Origin: Streptosporangium amethystogenes
GTDB lineage: Bacteria; Actinomycetota; Actinomycetes; Streptosporangiales; Streptosporangiaceae
Assembly (NCBI RefSeq): GCF_000721075.1
Contig: NZ_JOEQ01000011.1
Span: 1 to 64,000 of the forward strand
DNA: 64,000 nt
Direction of reading: 5' to 3'
In this document: piece by piece, positions 24,269 to 32,320 of the stretch
Position numbering within the stretch: the first letter of the stretch is position 1
How the letters are laid out: each line of letters starts with the position of its first letter
Program-made: the position numbers and the translations under genes
The notes under the pieces: generated by a model
Seen by the model: the letters and a program-made list of their open reading frames with translations, nothing else
Database searches by the model: none
What the model was told of the DNA's origin: nothing

Positions 24269-25258
24269 ATGCCCCAGCCCCGGAAACGAGCGACCATACG
24301 TGAGGTGGCGAAGGCCACCGGCCTGTCACCCGCCGCCGTCTCGTACGCGCTGCGCGGCATGCAGGTCTCGGAGGAGACCATCGAGCGGGTACGCCAGGCC
24401 GCGGCCGAACTCGGCTACGAGGCCGATCCCATCGCCCGCGCGCTGGCCAGCGGCAGAACCGGCATGATCGGTCTGCTCTGCGGCTCGCTGGAGGATCTCT
24501 GGCAGCAGGCGCTGGCCGTCGGCATCGGCCGCGCGCTCAAGGACAACGACCGCTACGCCCTGATCCTGGACGCCGCGGGCGACCCCGCGAGGGAGCACAC
24601 CCTCGCCAGGCAGCTCCGTGACCAGCGGGTGGACGCGCTGATCGTGCAGCCGGTCGACCCCGCGGCACCGCTCTGGGCCGAGCTGTGCGAGGGGTTGCCG
24701 GTGGTGTCGATCGGTGACGCGCTGGCCGGGGCGCGCGCCGCGGGCGAGGTCGTCTTCGACAACAGGGCCGGGGTGACCCTGGCCCTGGAACACCTGCGCG
24801 AGCGAGGACACCGGCGCCTGGCCGTTCTCACCTCGACCAGGGCCAGCACCCCCGACAGGCCCGCCGACGTACACGTCATGGCCGAGGCCGGGCGGCTGGA
24901 TCTGGACATCGAGCTGGTCACCGCCCCGCAGTCGCCGGCATCCGCCACCAGGGTCGCCGGCGAGATGCTCGACGCCGGGCACCGGGCGTTCTTCTGCTTC
25001 GCCGACTCGATCGCCTACGGGGTCTACGCGGCCTCGGCCGAGCGGGGGCTGGTCATCCCGTCGGAGGTGTCGGTGATGGGCTACGACGACCACCCCATGT
25101 CGGGACTGCTCACCCCCGGCCTGACCACCGTCGACTGGGACATCGACGGCATCGTCCGCGCCGCCGTCCGGATGGTGGTGGCCGCCGCCGACGGCAACCC
25201 GCGCCGCCGCCGCATCGTCCAGGCCCCCCAGCTCCGCGAGCGTGGCTCGGTCGGCTGA
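24269..25258 (+). CDS. LacI-family transcriptional regulator
   Basis: 329 residues. HTH RATIREVAKATGLSPAAVSY then ALRGMQVSEETIERVRQAAAELGY, hinge ADPIARALASGRTGMIGLL, and an effector domain ending in MGYDDHPMSGLLTPGLTTVD. It sits divergently from the amidohydrolase-ABC-monooxygenase operon, with tandem operators in the gap, so it is the likely repressor of that operon. LacI proteins usually sense sugars, but some respond to other small metabolites. Confidence 0.88.
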   Translation: MPQPRKRATIREVAKATGLSPAAVSYALRGMQVSEETIERVRQAAAELGYEADPIARALASGRTGMIGLLCGSLEDLWQQALAVGIGRALKDNDRYALILDAAGDPAREHTLARQLRDQRVDALIVQPVDPAAPLWAELCEGLPVVSIGDALAGARAAGEVVFDNRAGVTLALEHLRERGHRRLAVLTSTRASTPDRPADVHVMAEAGRLDLDIELVTAPQSPASATRVAGEMLDAGHRAFFCFADSIAYGVYAASAERGLVIPSEVSVMGYDDHPMSGLLTPGLTTVDWDIDGIVRAAVRMVVAAADGNPRRRRIVQAPQLRERGSVG

Positions 25259-25269
25259 CCGGCGGGGAG

Positions 25270-26679
25270 TCAGCGAGGGGCGAGGCCGGGCAGTAGCCCG
25301 CGTGCCACGTCGAGGTCGGTGTCCAGCGGGCGGTCGGCCGGTGTGGCATCGAGGGGCAGGTCGCAGGGGATGCCGCGCAGGCGCAGGGTCCGTACGGAGG
25401 CCACCAGCTCGCAGGCCAGCACGATCTCCAACGGCTCGACGGTGGCGAGCGCGGCGCGGGCCGCCTGGGGGGTGAAGCTCGCGTGGTCCTCGGTCCCCAG
25501 GGAGAGCACGGCGCCGCCCAGGGTGACGGGGGCGGCCAGGTGGCGCAGCTCGGCCAGGGCGGAGTGCGCGACGTATTCGAGGATCATCACCCCGGAGCCG
25601 CCGGGGTGCTCGGCGAGGAAGGGGAGCAGCCCGGTATGGGCCGGGTCGTTCAGGGTGGCCAGCCTGGCGGCGCTCACCGTCGCGGTCTGCACGAGCGCGG
25701 CCCGCAGGGCGTCGAGGGCGAGCGCGACCCGTGCCGAGTGGAAGTTGCCGTTGTGCCAGGCCCGGCCATCGGCGATCAACGGGTTCTCCGGAGCCGCGTT
25801 CATCTCCTCGGCGACGGTCCGCTCCGCGTGGCGAAGAGCGCCGAGTGCGGCCCCGTGTACCTGCGGGAAGGCGCGGTAGCCGTACGGGTCCTGCACACGG
25901 CGCGGGCTGGTGGCGCCGACCAGGTCGCGCAGTCCGGCCGCGACCGAGGTCTGCTCGGGGCCGCGCTGCACGACGGGGGAGAGCGGTTCCAGTGAGGCCT
26001 CGACGGCGAGGAAGGAGTGGGCCGCGACCGCGGTGGCGGCGGACAGCAGGACTCCCAGGCGGTGGCAGGCCAGCGCGGCGTCCGCCAGCGTCGCCGCGCC
26101 CGAGCTGATGAACGGCAGCGCGTCACCGGCGGCGAGCGCGAACCGGGGTACGGGCTCACCGGCCCGCGTTCCGGGATCGGAGCTCCCGGCCTGTGTGTCT
26201 CCGGCCTGTGTGCCCTCGGTGGGAGGTCTCCAGGCAAGTTCGCCCACCAGGCAGAGCGCGGTGGTGGCCAGGGCGGTGAGGTCGCCGGTGCCGATGGCGC
26301 CGTAGGTGCGGATCGGCGGGGTCAGGCCCCGGTTGACGGCGGCGGCGAGCACCGGCAGGAGCGCGGGGTCGACCCCCGAGCCGCCGGCGAGTAGCTGGTT
26401 GAGACGGACGACGAGGGTGGCGCGGGCACGGAACTCCTCGATCCGCGGTCCCGCGCCGCCCGCGTGGCTGCGGAGCAGGTCGAGACCGGCGGCCTCGGTC
26501 GCCACGTCCTTGTTGGCGCCCACCCCGGTGGTCCGGCCGTACACCGGCCCTTCGAGCAGGGTGGCCGTCCGCCACGCCGCCCGCGCGCGGGCCGTGGAGC
26601 CCAGCGCGACCCCGGAGCCGTGAGCCGCCCGATCGACCTGCTCGCAGGTCAGGTGGGCGCCGTCAAGGAGGACGACCAT
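25270..26679 (-). CDS. Aromatic amino acid lyase (HAL/PAL family) with atypical MIO triad
   Basis: 469 residues, short for a histidine ammonia-lyase (about 510). The fold is clear: VYGRTTGVGANKDVA (usually YGVNTGFG), RLNQLLAGGSG, ENPLIADGRAWHNGNFHSAR and EDHASFTPQAARAALATVE. The Ala-Ser-Gly that cyclises to the MIO electrophile is Gly130-Thr131-Gly132 (AIGTGDLTALA). A Gly/Thr/Pro-rich insert (about residues 150-178) follows. It may be an ammonia-lyase, an aminomutase or an inactive relative. Its start lies 4 bases after the stop of the holin-like gene. Confidence 0.82.
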   Translation of the reverse strand: MVVLLDGAHLTCEQVDRAAHGSGVALGSTARARAAWRTATLLEGPVYGRTTGVGANKDVATEAAGLDLLRSHAGGAGPRIEEFRARATLVVRLNQLLAGGSGVDPALLPVLAAAVNRGLTPPIRTYGAIGTGDLTALATTALCLVGELAWRPPTEGTQAGDTQAGSSDPGTRAGEPVPRFALAAGDALPFISSGAATLADAALACHRLGVLLSAATAVAAHSFLAVEASLEPLSPVVQRGPEQTSVAAGLRDLVGATSPRRVQDPYGYRAFPQVHGAALGALRHAERTVAEEMNAAPENPLIADGRAWHNGNFHSARVALALDALRAALVQTATVSAARLATLNDPAHTGLLPFLAEHPGGSGVMILEYVAHSALAELRHLAAPVTLGGAVLSLGTEDHASFTPQAARAALATVEPLEIVLACELVASVRTLRLRGIPCDLPLDATPADRPLDTDLDVARGLLPGLAPR

Positions 26680-26683
26680 CGGC

Positions 26684-27064
26684 TCAGTCGCCGACGACCG
26701 CGTCGAGGATCAGGTCGAGGATCCAGCTGACCAGGCCGATGACGATCGCGCCCCAGAACGCGGGCCAGAAGCCCTCCACGTGGAAGGGCAGGCTGAGCTC
26801 CTTGGCGATCCAGCTGGTCAGCAGGAGCAGCCCGGCGTTGACGACCAGGGCGAACAGGCCCAGCGTGAGGATGTAGAAGGCACAGCCGAGCGTCTTGATG
26901 ATGGGCTTGAGCACGGCGTTGACGATCCCGAACACCAGGGCGACGGCGAGCAGCGTGCCGATCTCCTTGACGGGGGTCTGCGCGGACACCGTGATGCCGT
27001 CCACGAGCCGGGTCGCCGCCCACAGGGCGGCGGCCACCACCAGTATTTTGATGATTATCTTCAC
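26684..27064 (-). CDS. Phage-holin-like four-helix membrane protein (PF04020 type)
   Basis: 126 residues with four hydrophobic segments (IIIKILVVAAALWAATRLV, TLLAVALVFGIVNAVLKPII, FYILTLGLFALVVNAGLLLL, FWGAIVIGLVSWILDLIL). The pattern INAVLKP-like VNAVLKPIIK is typical of bacterial chromosomal members of the phage holin superfamily IV. GTG at 27064 has GAGGA 9 bases upstream. No phage genes are nearby, so this is not evidence for a prophage. It is followed at 4 bases by the lyase gene. Confidence 0.82.
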   Translation of the reverse strand: MKIIIKILVVAAALWAATRLVDGITVSAQTPVKEIGTLLAVALVFGIVNAVLKPIIKTLGCAFYILTLGLFALVVNAGLLLLTSWIAKELSLPFHVEGFWPAFWGAIVIGLVSWILDLILDAVVGD

Positions 27065-27381
27065 GTTTAGGCATCCTCGCATGGATGGTCGGGCGGGCGG
27101 CAGATCTGCAGCCCGAGGCGGATATATACGGACACTAGACACTTTGCTGGTCGGCTGAGCGCCTGCTGATCCGATCGATACCGAGCGCCACGGGCACGAT
27201 GATCATGGTGACCGGGGCGGCGGACCGAGTCCCGGCTTCCGGGCAAAGTTTCGCATCCATGACCAGATGCGGTCACGAAAGTGGCGAGATCTTGTCAGGT
27301 GCGTCGCCGTCTCGCGAGGAGGACCGCTACCGGATGGGAAAGTCCCAGATGAGAAGTGCGAATCGCCGAGGGGGCCTCATC
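27065..27381. other. Divergent intergenic region
   Basis: 317 bases between the leftward holin-like gene and the rightward oxidoreductase. Contains an AT-rich patch (GGATATATACGG, about 27120-27130) suitable for a promoter. I see no gene or strong dyad. Confidence 0.4.
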
Positions 27382-28950
27382 ATGTCGGACGACCGACCAT
27401 CCAGCGGCCGATCAGGAGATCAGTCCATCGGAGGCGGGACGGAACCTGGAACCCGGCCCGTCCCCAAGCCGGGCCCGAGGCCGGGTCCCGCCCCCAAACC
27501 CGGCCCTGGCCCGGCTCCCAAACCCGGTCCCGGTCCGGTTCCCAAGCCTGGCCCCGGGCCCGGCCCAGGTTCGGTTCCCAAGCCTGGCCCCGTCCCCAAG
27601 CCTGGTCCTGAGTCCGGTCCCGGTCCGGTTCCCAAGCCTGACCCCGTCCCCAAGCCTGGGCCTGGCCTCAAGTCAGGCTCTGAGCCCGGTCCTGAGTCCG
27701 ATCCCGGCCCGGCTCCCAAGCCAGGTCCCGTCCCCAAGCCAGGTCCCGTCCCCAAGCCTGACCCCGTCCCCAAGCCCGGCCCCAGGCCCGGTCCCACCCC
27801 CGGTCCCGGAGCCGATCCCGGAGCCGGGACCGGGGGCGAATCCGGAACCGTTCCGGAGACGGGAGCCGGGACGAGGAACGGAGGTGGCACCGGCGCCGGG
27901 AGGACCGCCGTGAACAGGACGTCGGCGCGTGCCGCGGGCCGTACGGTGTCGCGGGAGATCCGGCTGGCGTCGCGGCCCTCGGGCTGGCCGGTCCCGGAGA
28001 ACTTCGAGCTGGCCGAGGTCGAGTTGCCCCCTCCGGGGGAGGGGGAGATCGGCGTCCGCAACCTCTTCATGAGCGTCGACCCGTACATGCGGGGACGTAT
28101 GAACGACACCGAGTCCTACACCCCGCCCTTCCGGATCGGCGCCCCCCTCGACGGCGGGGCCGTCGGCGAGGTCGTCGTGTCGCGCTCGCCGGACCTCGTC
28201 CCCGGGGACATCGTCACCCACGGGTACGGCTGGCGCGAGTACGCCGTGCTCGACGCGGGGCAGGCCCACAAGGTCGAGGAGATCCCGGGCGTCCCGCTCT
28301 CCGCCTACCTCGGGGCGCTGGGCATGACCGGCCTCACCGCGTACGTGGGCCTGCTCGACATCGCGCACTTCAAGAAGGGCGAGGCGGTGTTCGTGTCCGG
28401 CGCGGCCGGGTCCGTGGGCAGCCTGGCCGGGCAGATCGCCCGGCTGAAGGGCGCCTCGCGAGTGGTGGGCAGCGCCGGGTCGCCGGAGAAGGTCGCGTAC
28501 CTGATCCGTGATCTCGGCTTCGACGCCGCCTTCAACTACCGCGACGGCCGGATCCGCGAGCAGCTCGCCGAGGCGGCCCCCGGCGGGATCGATGTCTACT
28601 TCGACAACGTCGGCGGTGACCACCTGCAGGCGGCCATCGACGAGCTGAGGATGTACGGCAGGGTCGCGATGTGCGGTGCGATCTCGGTCTACAACGCCAC
28701 CGAGCCGGTACCGGGTCCGAACAACCTCTTCCTGGCCGTGGGAAAGCGGCTCACCCTGCGCGGCTTCATCGTCTCCGACCACCAGGCGCGGCTGCCCGAC
28801 ATGATCGCCGAGGTGGGCGCCTGGCTTCGCGAGGGCAGGCTCGTCTCGATGGAGACCGTCGTCGACGGCCTGGAGAACGCCCCGCGGGCGTTCATCGACA
28901 TGCTCCGCGGCGCCAACACCGGAAAAATGCTGGTCAAGCTGGTGCGCTGA
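27382..28950 (+). CDS. NADP-dependent medium-chain oxidoreductase with N-terminal PKPGP-repeat tail
   Basis: From ATG 27382 the product is 522 residues. Roughly residues 25-150 are Pro-Lys-Pro-Gly-Pro type repeats (VPKPGP, APKPGP and variants), then a Gly/Thr-rich linker. The last 346 residues are a complete zinc-free MDR enzyme: LFMSVDPYMRGRMND, GALGMTGLTAYVGLLDIAHF, FVSGAAGSVGSLAGQIARLK and IDVYFDNVGGDHLQAAID, as in curcumin reductase and leukotriene B4 dehydrogenase-like reductases. A GTG at 27910 with GGGAGGA 5 bases before it could give the ordinary enzyme without the tail. Both forms may be made. Confidence 0.78.
   Translation: MSDDRPSSGRSGDQSIGGGTEPGTRPVPKPGPRPGPAPKPGPGPAPKPGPGPVPKPGPGPGPGSVPKPGPVPKPGPESGPGPVPKPDPVPKPGPGLKSGSEPGPESDPGPAPKPGPVPKPGPVPKPDPVPKPGPRPGPTPGPGADPGAGTGGESGTVPETGAGTRNGGGTGAGRTAVNRTSARAAGRTVSREIRLASRPSGWPVPENFELAEVELPPPGEGEIGVRNLFMSVDPYMRGRMNDTESYTPPFRIGAPLDGGAVGEVVVSRSPDLVPGDIVTHGYGWREYAVLDAGQAHKVEEIPGVPLSAYLGALGMTGLTAYVGLLDIAHFKKGEAVFVSGAAGSVGSLAGQIARLKGASRVVGSAGSPEKVAYLIRDLGFDAAFNYRDGRIREQLAEAAPGGIDVYFDNVGGDHLQAAIDELRMYGRVAMCGAISVYNATEPVPGPNNLFLAVGKRLTLRGFIVSDHQARLPDMIAEVGAWLREGRLVSMETVVDGLENAPRAFIDMLRGANTGKMLVKLVR
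27450..27830 (+). repeat. Tandem Pro-Lys-Pro-Gly coding repeat
   Basis: About 380 bases of degenerate 15- to 24-base units of the type CCCAAGCCTGGCCC/GGTCCCGGTCCG, encoding PKPGP and related peptides. Units are similar enough for slippage, so length is probably variable between strains. Confidence 0.85.
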
Positions 28951-29020
28951 CTGCGCGTACCGCCGATCGCGCATGATGGCTGCAATCTCGGGGCAGAAGG
29001 GGCGTGAGGGGGTGGGTCTG

Positions 29021-29296
29021 TTGGAAACGGATGAGCTTGAGTCGCTGTCGGCCCGGGAACTGCATGATCGCGCGGTCCACTACGCCGTGCATCACGGAGA
29101 TCTCGGCTTTCTGTGGGAGTTGCTCTCCTTGATCCCTGCGGCGGAGGCGTCATCGGGGCATGAGGACGAGACGACCAACGACCTCAGCCGGATCTCGGCC
29201 CTGCTCAGTGACGCCATGGTCTCGGGTCATGGGGAGCTGGGTGAGGCGCTGCGCCCGTTCTACATCGAATACCTGTCCAAACATCCCGATGCCTGA
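29021..29296 (+). CDS. Small conserved actinobacterial protein, unknown function
   Basis: About 91 residues, acidic and helical: LESLSARELHDRAVHYAVHH, GDLGFLWELLSLIPAAEA, and a C-terminus LRPFYIEYLSKHPDA. I recognise it only as a conserved small actinobacterial protein. TTG at 29021 is chosen because a G-rich ribosome-like stretch (GAGGGGGTGGG) precedes it; GTG 29012 and ATG 28973 are alternatives. It lies about 70 bases downstream of the oxidoreductase gene. Confidence 0.6.
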   Translation: METDELESLSARELHDRAVHYAVHHGDLGFLWELLSLIPAAEASSGHEDETTNDLSRISALLSDAMVSGHGELGEALRPFYIEYLSKHPDA

Positions 29297-29356
29297 GGTG
29301 GGCGTCCTCCCTCTGTAGGGTGATCCGCAGATCGAGGAAGGCCGAGGAGGAGCGTC

Positions 29357-29752
29357 ATGGCGCAGGTGAGGGTGGAGCGGACCGAGGACGGGTTCGTGGC
29401 GCGCAACGACCGCGGAGCCGAGGTCGCCATGGGCAGTGGTGACGAGCAGGGAACTTTCACCCCGGTCGAACTGCTGCTCGCGGCGCTCGGCGGCTGCAAC
29501 ATCGTCACCGTGGAGCCGCTGACGGCCCAGCGCGGTCACCGCATGGTTCGCCTGGCGATGACCGTTCAGGCGGAGAAGATCGAGGCGAGCAGGCTGGGGC
29601 CGATCACCATCAGCTACGACGTGGAACTGCCCGAGGGTGACGAGAAGGCCGCCGAGGTGCTCCGCGCGGTGGCCCACCGCGTCGAGGAGAGGTATTGCAC
29701 GGTGAGCCGGGCACTGCGGGAGGAGACCGAGGTCGGCCTCGAACTTCCCTGA
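29357..29752 (+). CDS. OsmC/Ohr-family peroxiredoxin-like protein
   Basis: 131 residues. The two redox Cys of the family are present: Cys47 in LLLAALGGCNIVTVEPL and Cys114 in VEERYCTVSRALRE. These proteins reduce organic or lipid hydroperoxides in the cytoplasm. A strong ribosome site (GAGGAGGAG) precedes ATG 29357. Confidence 0.88.
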   Translation: MAQVRVERTEDGFVARNDRGAEVAMGSGDEQGTFTPVELLLAALGGCNIVTVEPLTAQRGHRMVRLAMTVQAEKIEASRLGPITISYDVELPEGDEKAAEVLRAVAHRVEERYCTVSRALREETEVGLELP

Positions 29753-29779
29753 TCCAGGCCAGAGGTGGCCGATCGGTTT

Positions 29780-29799
29780 CCGGTTCGAGCCCGAACCGG
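29780..29799 (+). terminator. Hairpin after the OsmC gene
   Basis: Perfect 8-bp stem CCGGTTCG/CGAACCGG with a 4-base loop, 28 bases after the OsmC stop. No T tract follows. Confidence 0.45.
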
Positions 29800-30128
29800 G
29801 CAGGTCGGTTCCCGCCTTGAACTCGAATGAGGAAGATCGGCCCCCGGTCCCGGTCCGAAGCAGGACGATCTACCGCTGGAAAGCCGGATTTTCGGGTATC
29901 CGGCGGGGGTTGACGGAGGCTTCGGTGATACCGGGTCAAGGTTGGGTGTAGGCGCAAAATCAACCTTTGGATGACGCGCCCGTTACATTTGGCCAGGTAG
30001 TGTTGTGGCAGGTCAAGGGGTCTGCGAAGCCCGGGGGGAGCGTTGCAGAGACTTTTCACCGGATAAAGAACGCGAGGGGGATCGCGTTCCTGAGCGGAGC
30101 CGCCGGAGTCTTGGGGGAGACGATGGCA

Positions 30129-30288
30129 AAGCCCGCGAGGAGATCGGGGCCGGACAGTTGGGGGACTGTCCGGCCCCGAGTCTATTCCGGAGCCGGACAG
30201 CCGCCGGAGTCGACGGCCAAGCCCGCGAGGAGATCGACCCCGGGCCTGTGAACGGGGACCGGAGAGTCGAGAACGGTCCGGCCCCGAG
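30129..30288. repeat. Imperfect ~90-bp duplicated module
   Basis: AAGCCCGCGAGGAGATCG occurs exactly at 30129-30146 and 30219-30236. GTCCGGCCCCGAG follows each copy (30168-30180 and 30276-30288). The intervening bases differ, so it is an old duplication or a repeated regulatory unit. Confidence 0.7.
30144..30179. terminator. Strong 15-bp hairpin
   Basis: Arms 30144-30158 and 30165-30179 pair perfectly around a TGGGGG loop. It lies inside the duplicated module, with TCTATT after it. It could end transcription upstream of the tRNA gene. Confidence 0.5.
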
Positions 30289-30366
30289 CCTCCCGCGGGG
30301 AGCCGGGCGGCGGTCAACCGAGATGCGATCGCGTCGGAGCTGCTGCTAGAGTTACCTCCGTCGCAA

Positions 30367-30440
30367 GCGCCGCTAGCTCAGTTGGTTAGAGCAGCTGACT
30401 CTTAATCAGCGGGTCCGGGGTTCGAGTCCCTGGCGGCGCA
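30367..30440 (+). tRNA. tRNA-Lys (anticodon CTT)
   Basis: 74 bases with a full cloverleaf: acceptor GCGCCGC/GCGGCGC plus A, D arm GCTC...GAGC, anticodon stem GCTGA/TCAGC with loop CTCTTAA, T arm CGGGG-TTCGAGT-CCCTG (one non-Watson-Crick step). CCA is not encoded. Identical to the tRNA at 52916-52989. Confidence 0.97.
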
Positions 30441-30448
30441 CGTGCAAG

Positions 30449-30484
30449 AAGCCCAGGTCGGCATCGTCGGCCTGGGCTTTCTTC
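30449..30484 (+). terminator. Rho-independent terminator after tRNA-Lys
   Basis: AAGCCCAGG and CCTGGGCTT (30449-30457, 30471-30479) form the stem, followed by TCTTCGT. It starts 9 bases after the tRNA. Confidence 0.75.
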
Positions 30485-30610
30485 GTCCGTCGGCCAACCT
30501 GGCAACGACCTTCCGGCCACCTGGTCGCAGCTCTCGTCGGCAGGCCCTGCTGCTCGCACGGCCGCCACGCCCTGTGGTGCCGAGGAACAATCGTCACCGT
30601 CGGCCGAGCC

Positions 30611-31163
30611 CTACCTGAGGCGGCATCCCCTCGTCGCGGGGCGGCGCAGGCCGTCGAGCGTCAGTGTGAGCAGCCGCTCGGCCCTGCCGGGATCGGCGGT
30701 CACCTGGGCGATGCCCGCGGTCAGCTCGACCAGGTCGGCGAACTCGACGTCCGCGCGTACGGACCCGGCCCGCTGAGCCGGGTGGAGCAGGCGCTCGGCG
30801 GCACCGCGCAGCATCGCCCAGCAGTCCACCCCGGCCGAGGAGGTGGCGAGCATCATCCGCGCGCCCAGCCCGTGGTCGGTCATGGCGTGCGTGATCAGCA
30901 GGCGCAGCCAGGCGACCAGCGCCTCGCCGGGCGGCATGGCCTCGGCCGGCTCCTCCGCCTGCGCGCACAGCCTGGTCAGTCGCCCCTGGAACACCGCGGC
31001 GAGCAGCGCGTCGCGGGTGGGGAAGCGTGCCCGGCCCCACCTCGGCCCGCCGCGCGATCTCGTTCAGGGACGCGTCGGGCCCCTTCTCGGCGATCACGGC
31101 CATGGCCGCCGCCACCAGCAGGTCATGGTTGCGGCGCGCGTCGGCCGCGTCTGCCCGGGACAC
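30611..31163 (-). pseudogene. TetR-family regulator disrupted by a short deletion
   Basis: The N-terminal HTH (RRNHDLLVAAAMAVIAEKGP, then DASLNEIARRAEVGPGTL) is in one frame. The C-terminal domain (FQGRLTRLCAQAEEPAEAMP to LDGLRRPATRG) is in another. At about 31035 the expected LYRHFPTRDALLAAV appears as L-then-FPTRDALLAAV in the shifted frame: about 11 bases (LYRH region) are missing, right at the end of the recognition-helix unit. Neither half can work alone. The true start is unclear; GTG 31163 is used, and the frame is open to 31283. Confidence 0.75.
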
Positions 31164-31309
31164 CTCGGGAGTTGAAGCGGAGAGTCTCTCCGTATTTTCC
31201 GGAGAACCTCTCCGGAAAGTCTGAACGGGACGACGGGCGACTCGAAGACCGCCGTACCGGAAGAGATTCCGTTTACCGCTCATCGGCTGGGTTTTCCTAC
31301 GATGCGGGG

Positions 31310-32167
31310 GTGGAAGTGCTGAGTGAGCAGGAGTGGCGGGGCCGGGCCTCGGCGCATCGGGACCGGGTCGGGGCCTGGATCGAACCGCATCTGCGCCGTG
31401 GACAGGAGCGGGTCGCCCATCCGGTCGAGGACTTCCTGTTCACCTACTACACCTTCCGGCCCGGACGCCTGCTGCGCTGGCATCCGGGGGCCGAGGTGAT
31501 CCTGGCGGGGGCGAGTTCCTTCGGGACGAACTACCGCGACTGCGAGCAGGGCGCGGTGCTGGACCTTGAGCTGGTGCTGCCACAGCGCACGGCCGCGATC
31601 AGCTGGACGAGGGAGCTGCTGGCCGCCACCGCGAGCCGTCCGCCCTATCTGGGCTGCTTCGGGATGCACGAGTGGGCGATGGTCTACCGGACGCCGGAGG
31701 TGGAGATCCGGCATTCCTCCTTCCCGCTCCGGCTCTCCCCCGAGCGGATCGAGGAGATCGTCGACCAGCGCGGAGTGCGGTGCGGTCACTTCGACGCGTT
31801 CCGGTTCTTCACGCCCCCCGCCCGCCCGCTCAACGTGATCCAGCCGACCCGCGAACGCCAGCGGGAGCTGGAGCAGCCGGGCTGCCTGCACGCCAACATG
31901 GACCTCTACAAGTGGGCCTACAAGCTGTCGCCGCTGATCGGCAGTGAGCTGGTCGCCGACTGCTTCGCACTCGCCCGCGACATCCGGACCATGGACATGC
32001 GGGCCAGCCCGTACGACCTGAGCGCCCTGGGCTACCGGCCGATCCAGGTGGAGACCGCCGAAGGCCGCGCGGAGTACGCCACCGCCCAGCGCGCCTTCAC
32101 CGAACGCTCCGCCCCGCTCCGCAGGCGCCTGCTGCAGGAGTGTGACCGCCTACTGGCCCTGACCTGA
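31310..32167 (+). CDS. Conserved actinobacterial protein often labelled 3-methyladenine DNA glycosylase
   Basis: 285 residues. Recognisable blocks are HPVEDFLFTYYTFRPGRLLR then WHPGAEVIL, GCFGMHEWAMVYR and QPGCLHANMDLYKWAYKLSP, conserved in a Streptomyces/Streptosporangium family of unproven function. The database label '3-methyladenine DNA glycosylase' has no catalytic motif I can point to here. GTG 31310 (or 31316) is the start; the long upstream extension of the frame overlaps the TetR remnant on the other strand and is not family sequence. Confidence 0.75.
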   Translation: MEVLSEQEWRGRASAHRDRVGAWIEPHLRRGQERVAHPVEDFLFTYYTFRPGRLLRWHPGAEVILAGASSFGTNYRDCEQGAVLDLELVLPQRTAAISWTRELLAATASRPPYLGCFGMHEWAMVYRTPEVEIRHSSFPLRLSPERIEEIVDQRGVRCGHFDAFRFFTPPARPLNVIQPTRERQRELEQPGCLHANMDLYKWAYKLSPLIGSELVADCFALARDIRTMDMRASPYDLSALGYRPIQVETAEGRAEYATAQRAFTERSAPLRRRLLQECDRLLALT

Positions 32168-32320
32168 CCGGCACCGCCGCGAGGCTCACGACACGCCCGC
32201 CGAACGGGGTCTCGGCCATCTGGTATCGCACAGCTCAGGCCAGTACGAGATCCTTGAGCGGAAGAGGATCGCCGAGGCTTTGCCGGATCCGTGTGACGGC
32301 TGTGACCAGGCGTGCGATTC

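Larger units (their letters stand above)
29800..30366. other. Long gene-poor stretch upstream of tRNA-Lys
   Basis: About 570 bases without a convincing protein gene. It holds an 18-base direct repeat, a strong hairpin and a second short repeat (listed separately). A 42-codon ORF at 30123-30251 has GGGGGAG before its ATG and encodes AKPARRS twice; it may be a peptide gene or chance coding across the DNA repeats. No clear promoter for the tRNA was identified. Confidence 0.4.

Noticed and set aside
26684..27064. Holin-like protein as evidence for a prophage
   Set aside because: PF04020-type proteins are common chromosomal membrane proteins in actinobacteria and no phage gene lies nearby.
27673..28974. 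Long antisense open frame opposite the oxidoreductase
   Set aside because: Low-complexity translation caused by GC-rich third positions of the real gene; no domain, no ribosome site.
31310..32167. Firm assignment as 3-methyladenine DNA glycosylase
   Set aside because: No AlkA/Tag/Mag catalytic motif visible; the label is inherited from database annotation of this family.
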